NCBI GenBank assembly: GCA_902803455.1
Contig: CADCQC010000338.1
Span: 1 to 12,083, forward strand
Direction: 5' to 3'
DNA: 12,083 nt
From: an uncultured Prevotellaceae bacterium
GTDB taxonomy: Bacteria > Bacteroidota > Bacteroidia > Bacteroidales > Bacteroidaceae
A model generated the notes under the pieces. It saw only the letters and a program-made list of their open reading frames with translations, made no database searches and was not told the origin of the DNA. The position numbers and the translations under genes were made by a program. Every line of letters starts with the position of its first letter. The first letter of the stretch is position 1. Below are positions 6,374-12,083 of this stretch, piece by piece.

Positions 6374-8068
6374 CTAATGGTTCTCTTTCTCCAGTTTTTG
6401 AATATAAGCCAACTCATTGATGGCGAAATCCACATTCTCAGGATCGTTGAGCATTTTTCCCAACAAAGTCTTCGCCTCTTCCAGTTTTCCCTTGTCGACC
6501 ATCACATACACTTTTCTTCTGTCGAGGAAGGAGAGGAAGGACTTGAGATGTTCGTTGGGCTCCTGTTCTGCGGCGGCAAGGTTGTTCTCTATGCTCTGTT
6601 TGATATCGGTGATGGTATACAGAGAACGGAAATTACCCGAGTTGACCATACTATTGAGCCATTCGATCGTGAATGATATGCGGTTGAGATGCGCCAACAT
6701 GCCCAAATAGGCTTGGGCACGGATATACTGATGGAGTTCACAGTAGCAGAATCCGATCTCATAGATTACCTCATAGAAAGCCTCCCGCTGGTTCTCTGTC
6801 AAGGTATCGAAATCAGGCTGCAGAATGAGGTAAACATTCTCCAACAACAGCAATGCCTCATAATATCTGCCGGCGAGCATCTTTTTCCTACCATGATAGC
6901 ACAAGAAAGCCAAATCACTGGTGGTGCAATTCGCCAGGAGTTTCTGCTCCTCGCTCAACTGGTCTTTCTGATTCATCTTCATCTTTTGCACCGCCTCTTT
7001 CCACATGTAATTACTCTCATTGATCTGCTGTTGCCGTGATGTACGGTCGTAGGCCATAAGCAGTGAACATGCCATGGGAGCATGCTCATTCATACGATAA
7101 GAGTGGTGCTGATTGACCGACAGGGGGACCAGGCAAACCGTCACCCGGAAATAGGCACTCTGTCCGTCGTCGCCCTCCGGGTTCAGTGTCAGGGTAATGA
7201 TACGCTCCACCTCTGGCATGGAGGGCAATTCCGCATGCAAAGTGGCCACACTTACCTCTTTGTGGCCTGCAGCCATCCAATCATTGAGGTCATAGTCCAT
7301 GATCGCCTGACTATCCTCGATCACTTTTCTGTCAGTCCCCATCACCTCAAGACGGTGAGCGACGATGTCGGTAAGCCCCATAGCCTTGTCGAGCAACTGA
7401 GAAAGAGTGAGATGGTGTACATCATTATATCGCAGTTCATTTCCCTGGAGTCGCATTTCCTGCTGACGGAGAAGGAATACCTCTCTTTTTCCAGCAGCCT
7501 CATCAGCCTCCAGATCTTGTTTTCCTTTGACCTGTTCCTCCATTTCCGACATCTTGTTTCCCAATGCATTCTGCCAACTGAACGAGGCCGCCATGGCATG
7601 CGCCAGCGCCATCTTGGCATTATCGGGATGCAATAACAATCCAGATAAGACATGCAGATCGACTTCATTTTTCTCCTCATTGATGCTGTAGACGATACGC
7701 TGGTTCTCTGAGTTGATATTACACGTATTGCAAGCCAATCTCACCATGTCGAGGTGGTCAAACGATGTGGAAAGGCAGAACAAGTAAGACAGTCTGACAT
7801 AAGGGGATTTTTTGCTTACTTGCAGCCGGAAATGACCATTCTGATAATCATACTGGGCCACTCTGGCATCGTTTTCATCCAACCATGCCACATCACAGTT
7901 CAACTGTCGCAGGGCCTCATGGACCACCTGCTCCAGTTCTTGTGCGTTTTCAGGAATACCCTGATGGTTTTTTCCACCCCCCAACATCTTCCGGATATTC
8001 TGTCCTCCGACGAGAAAGAACAGGAATCCGAAAACCGCAACAATCAACAATATTTCAACGATACTCAT
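6374..8068 (-). CDS. Membrane-anchored protein with YbjN-like and TPR-like regions, function unknown
   Basis: I do not recognise this 564-residue protein as a named family. An N-terminal membrane helix (about residues 4-21, VEILLIVAVFGFLFFLVG) is followed by a short basic segment, and the rest is probably cytoplasmic. Residues about 42-165 (VRLSYLFCL, SENQRIVYSINEE, VDLHVLSGLLL) resemble the alpha/beta sheet of YbjN or secretion-chaperone-like domains. Residues 172-215 are charged, glutamine- and glutamate-rich, and likely helical. The C-terminal part (about 380-465 and 515-560) is helical, with TPR-like pairs such as AGRYYEALLLLENVYLIL and KGKLEEAKTLLGKML. The start ATG at 8068 lies 29 bp after the dnaG stop, and the gene ends 8 bp before cls, so it is cotranscribed with both. 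A scaffold or adaptor role would fit the repeats, but this is inference. Confidence 0.8.
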   Translation of the reverse strand: MSIVEILLIVAVFGFLFFLVGGQNIRKMLGGGKNHQGIPENAQELEQVVHEALRQLNCDVAWLDENDARVAQYDYQNGHFRLQVSKKSPYVRLSYLFCLSTSFDHLDMVRLACNTCNINSENQRIVYSINEEKNEVDLHVLSGLLLHPDNAKMALAHAMAASFSWQNALGNKMSEMEEQVKGKQDLEADEAAGKREVFLLRQQEMRLQGNELRYNDVHHLTLSQLLDKAMGLTDIVAHRLEVMGTDRKVIEDSQAIMDYDLNDWMAAGHKEVSVATLHAELPSMPEVERIITLTLNPEGDDGQSAYFRVTVCLVPLSVNQHHSYRMNEHAPMACSLLMAYDRTSRQQQINESNYMWKEAVQKMKMNQKDQLSEEQKLLANCTTSDLAFLCYHGRKKMLAGRYYEALLLLENVYLILQPDFDTLTENQREAFYEVIYEIGFCYCELHQYIRAQAYLGMLAHLNRISFTIEWLNSMVNSGNFRSLYTITDIKQSIENNLAAAEQEPNEHLKSFLSFLDRRKVYVMVDKGKLEEAKTLLGKMLNDPENVDFAINELAYIQKLEKENH

Positions 8069-8097
8069 TTTTTTCCTATTTTCTATTTCCCTTCATC

Positions 8098-10035
8098 CTA
8101 CATGACAATACTCTTACCGAGTCGTTTGGCGATCTCGCTCCTCATATTCATGAGTTGCAGCATTTCACTCATCATCTCCTGACGCTGTTCGCCTTCTGTC
8201 ATTCCAGCCACTTGCCGCCGGACCTCATCAATCCGCCGTTGGAGAATCAACATCCGGAAATCGAGCAGCAGGTGGCTGACCTGGTTGCGCAAGTCTTCCT
8301 CCTCCACCTTCATCTGCATATGCTCACTCAACTGATAAGTATCCTCACCCAACTGAACTGCCAGTGTGCTGATTTCCGGGTCGGTATGCCTCAGCAGTTC
8401 ATCTCTCACCATCTGGTGACCTTCCTGTACCAGAGCGACAGCCTCCTCGAGCACTCTTTGATAAAGCGGATGAGCCAATTGAAGTCCGTCCTCTGTAAGA
8501 CTGTAATAGATGCTCTCGGCCACGGATAGATTATAGACGGTCCCGTCCTCTGCCTCCAATCCACTGAAAGCCACTTCCCCTCCATGCCTCACGACCAGTT
8601 GAATGATCATGCGCTCCACCTGGGCCGTTCTCATGTCGGTGGACAATGGTCCTAAAGACTGTCTGACCGGTACCTGCTCCTCCTTTTTCAATGACTCCCG
8701 CTCGTCGGCACGCACCTTCTCTTCCCTATCACGACGGATAAACTTGTTCATCTCGTTGATGAGCGTCTGTTCAGCGATGCCGATACGCGACGCACATTCC
8801 TTGACATAGGTAGCCCTTACAATCTGATCCTGGATGACCGAGATGCTCTTCACGATGCTTTGGATGGCCTCAGAGCGCTTGATGGGGTCGCTGACGCCCT
8901 TGAGCAGCACGTTGGTCTTAAACTCCATGAAGTCTGTCTGATGGGTACTGATATAATTTCTGAAATCCTCTGCAGTATGTTTCCTTGCGAAACTGTCAGG
9001 GTCGTCACCGTCAGGCAGGAGCAGCACTTTGATGTTCATTCCCTCAGCCAGCATCATGTCAGTCCCCCGCATGGCGGCATGGATACCCGCCTCATCACCA
9101 TCGTAGAGCAACACCACATTCTGAGTAAAGCGTCGCAGGAGTTTGATCTGAAAGACACTGAGGGCAGTTCCCGAATTAGCCACCACATTCTCGATGCCAC
9201 ACTGGTGCATTGATATGACATCGGTGTATCCCTCCACCATGAAAACGCAATCCTCTTTGGAAATAGCCTTTTTGGCTTGGAAGATACCATACAACTCATG
9301 GTCTTTGTGATAGACCACCGAGTCGGGAGAGTTGACATATTTCTGCGCCACACCCTTCGTCCGAGAGTCGAGCACCCTGCCTCCGAAAGCCGTCACCTTA
9401 CCACTCACCCCGATCCAGGGGAAGATGATACGGCCGGCAAAACGGTCATACAGGCTGCCATCATCGCGCTGTACGGAGAGTCCGCTCTTGATGAGGTATT
9501 CATCCTTAAAACCCTTTTTCCGTGCCTCGGCAGTCATGGTGTCTCTCCGCGGGTGAGCAAAGCCCAACTTGAATTTGGCAATGATGTCGTCGCGGAAACC
9601 ACGAGAACGGAAATACGCCATTCCGATGGTCTGTCCGTCAGGGTCATCGCGGAGCAATGTGTTGAAATAATCAGCAGCCCACTCATTCACGATGAGGATG
9701 CTCTCGCGCTCACTTTCCTGTTGTTTTTCCTCAGCAGTCAGTTCACGCTCCTTGATTTCAATATGGTATTTCCTCGCCAGCCATTTGAGCGCCTCGACAT
9801 AGGTCATCTGCTCATGCTCCATGATGAAATTGACCACATTGCCCGCTTTTCCACAAGAGAAACATTTGTAGATGCCTCTTGCAGGAGAAACAGAGAAAGA
9901 GGGAGTGCGGTCATCATGGAAGGGACAAAGTCCTTTGAAGTTGGCCCCACTCTTGCGAAGAGAGACAAACTCGGAGACAACATCCACGATGTTGGCTGCG
10001 TCCATGATGCGGTCTATGGTAGGTCGGTCTATCAT
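8098..10035 (-). CDS. dnaG: DNA primase DnaG
   Basis: DnaG makes the RNA primers for lagging-strand and replication-start synthesis, working with the DnaB helicase. The 645 residues show the standard order. The N-terminal CHC2 zinc-binding domain has C37, H40, C58 and C61 (CPFH and CFSC). The RNA polymerase basic motif region includes DRFAGRIIFPW (197-207). The Toprim core has the catalytic Glu in MVEGYTD (E268), DGDEAG (312-317) and DGDDPDS (342-348). A helical C-terminal helicase-interaction region runs from about 465. The protein is longer than E. coli DnaG (581 residues), mainly through a charged linker (about 430-460) and the C-terminal part. The ATG at 10035 gives MIDRPTIDRIMDAANIVDVVSEF, matching related primases. 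It heads the leftward group with the unknown protein and cls. Confidence 0.97.
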   Translation of the reverse strand: MIDRPTIDRIMDAANIVDVVSEFVSLRKSGANFKGLCPFHDDRTPSFSVSPARGIYKCFSCGKAGNVVNFIMEHEQMTYVEALKWLARKYHIEIKERELTAEEKQQESERESILIVNEWAADYFNTLLRDDPDGQTIGMAYFRSRGFRDDIIAKFKLGFAHPRRDTMTAEARKKGFKDEYLIKSGLSVQRDDGSLYDRFAGRIIFPWIGVSGKVTAFGGRVLDSRTKGVAQKYVNSPDSVVYHKDHELYGIFQAKKAISKEDCVFMVEGYTDVISMHQCGIENVVANSGTALSVFQIKLLRRFTQNVVLLYDGDEAGIHAAMRGTDMMLAEGMNIKVLLLPDGDDPDSFARKHTAEDFRNYISTHQTDFMEFKTNVLLKGVSDPIKRSEAIQSIVKSISVIQDQIVRATYVKECASRIGIAEQTLINEMNKFIRRDREEKVRADERESLKKEEQVPVRQSLGPLSTDMRTAQVERMIIQLVVRHGGEVAFSGLEAEDGTVYNLSVAESIYYSLTEDGLQLAHPLYQRVLEEAVALVQEGHQMVRDELLRHTDPEISTLAVQLGEDTYQLSEHMQMKVEEEDLRNQVSHLLLDFRMLILQRRIDEVRRQVAGMTEGEQRQEMMSEMLQLMNMRSEIAKRLGKSIVM

Positions 10036-10045
10036 TTGTTCATTA

Positions 10046-10076
10046 CAAAAGTACGATAATATTTTCGAAAGCCAAA
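10046..10076 (-). promoter_or_regulatory. Predicted promoter for dnaG, giving a very short leader
   Basis: On the minus strand TTTG (10076-10073) and TACTTTTG (10053-10046) are 19 bp apart, a full match to the Bacteroidetes pattern. The -7 box ends only 10 bp before the dnaG ATG at 10035. If transcription starts at the usual distance, the mRNA would have roughly 5 leader bases or fewer and be nearly leaderless. Confidence 0.65.
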
Positions 10077-10148
10077 AGAAAGGAGCATTTAAGATTTGTT
10101 AAAGTAGCAAAGCATGAAGCATACCTGCTACCGTCTCTATCCTGTCGT

Positions 10149-10199
10149 GTTGCACAAAACATGCCAAATGTGCACATTAAGAGAAATAATGTGCACTTT
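10149..10199. promoter_or_regulatory. Three phased TGCAC motifs, candidate operator array upstream of etfB
   Basis: TGCAC occurs at 10151-10155, 10171-10175 and 10192-10196, spaced 20 and 21 bp, about two helical turns apart, so all would face the same side of the DNA. The middle copy is a perfect 12-bp palindrome, AATGTGCACATT (10167-10178). The third is a near copy, AATGTGCACTTT (10188-10199). The first, GTTGCACAAAAC, is weaker. The array ends 13 bp before the etfB -33 box, a position that suits an activator, and lies about 73 bp from the dnaG -33 box. Confidence 0.5.
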
Positions 10200-10212
10200 T
10201 ACACTCATTTTC

Positions 10213-10243
10213 TTTGCCACCCCATAAAAAATGAGTAATTTTG
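10213..10243 (+). promoter_or_regulatory. Predicted promoter for etfBA
   Basis: TTTG (10213-10216) and TAATTTTG (10236-10243) are 19 bp apart, a full match to the Bacteroidetes promoter pattern. Transcription would start near 10248, giving a leader of about 35 to 40 bases before the ATG at 10285. The leader is A/T-rich with no Shine-Dalgarno sequence. Confidence 0.72.
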
Positions 10244-10249
10244 CGCCCT

Positions 10250-10269
10250 GAATATATCAAGAATATATC
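10250..10269. repeat. Tandem GAATATATC repeat in the predicted etfB leader
   Basis: Two exact 9-bp copies of GAATATATC (10250-10258 and 10261-10269) are separated by AA, a period of 11 bp or one helical turn. They begin about where transcription of etfB is predicted to start, so they could act as a DNA site or as an RNA feature. A/T-rich composition makes chance recurrence possible. Confidence 0.5.
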
Positions 10270-10284
10270 TTTTAGTAAATTTTT

Positions 10285-11160
10285 ATGAGTTTGAAAATTG
10301 TTGTACTTGCCAAGCAAGTACCCGACACACGGAATGTGGGCAAGGATGCCATGACTGCCGAAGGCACCGTCAATCGCGCCGCACTGCCCGCCATCTTCAA
10401 CCCCGAAGACTTAAACGCACTCGAACAAGCACTCCGACTCAAGGAACAGCACCCAGGCACCACTGTGGGGCTGCTCACGATGGGTCCTCCACGCGCCGGT
10501 GAAATTATCCGCCAAGGTCTTTACCGTGGCGCTGACACCGGTTGGTTGCTCACAGACAGACTTTTTGCAGGAGCCGACACGCTGGCCACCTCGTATGCCC
10601 TTGCCACTGCCATCAAGAAGATTGGTGATGTGGACATTGTCATCGGAGGCCGCCAAGCCATTGACGGAGACACCGCCCAGGTAGGCCCACAGGTTGCCGA
10701 GAAACTTGGTCTCAACCAGGTGACTTACGCAGAAGAGATTCTCAGTGTGGCCGACGGTAAGGCCACCATCCGCCGTCATATCGACGGAGGTGTTGAGACT
10801 GTGGTGGCTCCACTGCCCGTGGTCATCACCGTGAACGGCAGCGCAGCGCCCTGCCGCCCCTGCAACGCCAAATTGGTGATGAAGTACAAATACGCCACCT
10901 GCCCCATGGAACGCCCTGCCGACCTCGACAGCCGCATGGCCAAACTGTATGATGAGCGTGATTACCTGACCCTCAACCAATGGTCAGTAGCCGATGTTGA
11001 CGGTGATCCTCAGCAATGCGGTCTTGCCGGCAGCCCCACCAAAGTGAAGGCTGTGAAGAATATCGCTTTCCAGGCGAAAGAGAGCAAGACACTCACCAGC
11101 AGCGATGCTGATGTGGAAAGTCTGATACAAGAATTGTTGAACGAGAAAATTATTGGATAA
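10285..11160 (+). CDS. etfB: Electron transfer flavoprotein subunit beta
   Basis: EtfB pairs with EtfA to form a flavoprotein that passes electrons between a dehydrogenase, such as an acyl-CoA dehydrogenase, and a further acceptor. The 291 residues begin with the typical KIVVLAKQVPDT (4-15), followed by NPEDLNALEQALRL (39-52), the nucleotide-binding block GGRQAIDGDTAQVGPQVAEKLGL (121-143) and the family-signature region RRHIDGGVETVVAPLPVVITV (163-183). The strongly conserved DGDTAQVGP loop is the one that binds AMP or a second flavin in different ETF groups; which applies here cannot be told from the sequence alone. The length exceeds that of mitochondrial-type EtfB (about 255) and fits the FixA-like proteins of anaerobes. 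Its TAA overlaps the etfA ATG by one base. Confidence 0.94.
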   Translation: MSLKIVVLAKQVPDTRNVGKDAMTAEGTVNRAALPAIFNPEDLNALEQALRLKEQHPGTTVGLLTMGPPRAGEIIRQGLYRGADTGWLLTDRLFAGADTLATSYALATAIKKIGDVDIVIGGRQAIDGDTAQVGPQVAEKLGLNQVTYAEEILSVADGKATIRRHIDGGVETVVAPLPVVITVNGSAAPCRPCNAKLVMKYKYATCPMERPADLDSRMAKLYDERDYLTLNQWSVADVDGDPQQCGLAGSPTKVKAVKNIAFQAKESKTLTSSDADVESLIQELLNEKIIG

Positions 11161-12083
11161 TGGAGGCCGTATTCGTATATTGCGAGATAGAGGGAACGCT
11201 CGTACAGGAAGTTTCCCAAGAATTGCTCACCAAAGGCCGCAAACTGGCCAACGAACTGGGTGTGGAACTCTGTGCCGTAGTCATCGGAACAGGTATCAAA
11301 GGCCAGGTAGAAGAACAGATACTGCCCTACGGCGTCGACAAGCTCTTTGTTTTTGACGCAGAAGGTCTGTTCCCCTACACCTCTGCCCCCCACACCGACA
11401 TCATGGTCAACCTCTTCAAGGAAGAGAAGCCCCAGATCTGCCTGATGGGTGCCACCGTCATCGGCCGCGATCTTGGTCCCCGCGTATCATCATCGCTCAC
11501 CAGCGGTCTGACCGCTGACTGCACAGAACTTGAGATTGGCGACTTTGAAGACAAGAAAAACGACAAGGTATACAAGAATTTGCTCTATCAGATCCGTCCC
11601 GCCTTCGGAGGCAACATCGTGGCTACCATCGTGAATCCTGAGCATCGTCCTCAGATGGCCACCGTGCGCTCAGGTGTGATGCAAAAAGCGCTTTATGAAG
11701 GCTCCTACCGCAAGGAAGTGGTTTATCCCGAAGTGTCAAAGTATGTATCTGCCGAGGCATTCGTGGTGAAAGTGCTCGATCACCATGTGGAAGCTGCCAA
11801 ACACAACCTCAAGGGTGCTCAGATTGTGGTGGCCGGAGGCTATGGCATGGGCTCGAAAGAAGGATTCGACCTGCTGTTTGACTTGGCCAAGGTGCTCCAC
11901 GCTGAGGTAGGCGCCTCGCGTGCCGCTGTGGATGCAGGGTTCTGCGACCACGACCGTCAGATTGGTCAGACGGGTGTCACCGTGCATCCCAAGGTCTATA
12001 TCGCCTGCGGCATCTCCGGACAGATTCAGCACATCGCCGGCATGCAGGATTCTGGTATCATCATCTCGGTGAACAGCGACCCC
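11160..12083 (+). CDS. etfA: Electron transfer flavoprotein subunit alpha, 3' end missing
   Basis: EtfA binds FAD and is the partner of EtfB. The frame is open from the ATG at 11160, which shares its A with the etfB stop (TAATG), to the window edge: 308 residues. Family members of this type have roughly 320 to 340, so only the last few dozen residues are missing. The N-terminal domain contains LMGATVIGRDLGPRVSSSL (95-113), where most homologues also have G-R-D-L-x-P-R. The FAD domain shows VVAGGYGMGS (223-232), GASRAAVDAGF (251-261), IGQTGVTVHPKVYIACGISG (268-287) and QIQHIAGMQDS (288-298). No ferredoxin-like extension precedes the N-terminal domain. The one-base overlap implies coupled translation and equal amounts of both subunits. 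An acyl-CoA dehydrogenase gene often follows in related genomes and may lie just beyond the window. Confidence 0.94.
   Translation, partial: MEAVFVYCEIEGTLVQEVSQELLTKGRKLANELGVELCAVVIGTGIKGQVEEQILPYGVDKLFVFDAEGLFPYTSAPHTDIMVNLFKEEKPQICLMGATVIGRDLGPRVSSSLTSGLTADCTELEIGDFEDKKNDKVYKNLLYQIRPAFGGNIVATIVNPEHRPQMATVRSGVMQKALYEGSYRKEVVYPEVSKYVSAEAFVVKVLDHHVEAAKHNLKGAQIVVAGGYGMGSKEGFDLLFDLAKVLHAEVGASRAAVDAGFCDHDRQIGQTGVTVHPKVYIACGISGQIQHIAGMQDSGIIISVNSDP

Noticed and set aside
9277..10059. Open frame of 260 codons on the plus strand opposite the start of dnaG
   Set aside because: It runs antisense through the DnaG zinc-binding and catalytic regions and across the dnaG promoter, with no start context or domain of its own.
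10104..10131. Inverted repeat GTAGCA / TGCTAC upstream of dnaG
   Set aside because: It has only 6-bp arms with a 16-base loop, is not placed against either promoter, and is likely chance.
1..12083. Mobile elements, CRISPR arrays, tRNA or rRNA genes and defence systems
   Set aside because: I looked for transposase or integrase motifs, regularly spaced repeats and RNA gene signatures and found none. Base composition appears even and all genes fit a chromosomal core.

Overview
This window looks like an ordinary core-genome segment from a member of the Bacteroidales, most likely a Prevotella-type organism. The lineage call rests on three things. First, four of the five promoters proposed here fit the Bacteroidetes form: a TTTG box 19 to 20 bp upstream of a TAnnTTTG box. 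Second, the start codons have A/T-rich leaders with no clear Shine-Dalgarno sequence. Third, the gene set includes a DUF3822-family protein directly followed by rsmD, and a Bacteroidetes-style DnaG. I see no tRNA, rRNA, CRISPR array, transposase or integrase, and no stretch over 300 bases without a gene.

Layout. (1) Bases 1-3376 read leftward as a probable operon, in transcription order: an FKBP-type isomerase lipoprotein, rsmA, frr, rsgA, then a secreted beta-propeller-like protein cut off by the window edge. Promoters are predicted before the FKBP gene and again before frr. (2) Bases 3556-4946 read rightward: a DUF3822 gene overlapping rsmD by an ATGA junction. (3) Bases 4938-10035 read leftward from a promoter just in front of dnaG: dnaG, an unrecognised 564-residue membrane-anchored protein, and a cardiolipin synthase whose 3' end overlaps rsmD convergently by 9 bp. 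(4) Bases 10285-12083 read rightward: etfB and etfA, with etfA running off the window.

Function. The left half is concentrated on the ribosome. RsmA and RsmD methylate 16S rRNA, RsgA checks 30S maturation, and Frr recycles ribosomes after termination. The dnaG group joins replication priming to a phospholipid synthase through a protein of unknown function. The etfBA pair passes electrons between flavoprotein dehydrogenases and a downstream acceptor.

I do not find a convincing new multi-gene system. The parts most worth a second look are the 249-bp dnaG-etfB intergenic region, which holds three helically phased TGCAC motifs and a tandem 9-bp repeat in the predicted etfB leader; a perfect 15-bp palindrome in front of the DUF3822 gene; and the unrecognised protein in the dnaG operon.
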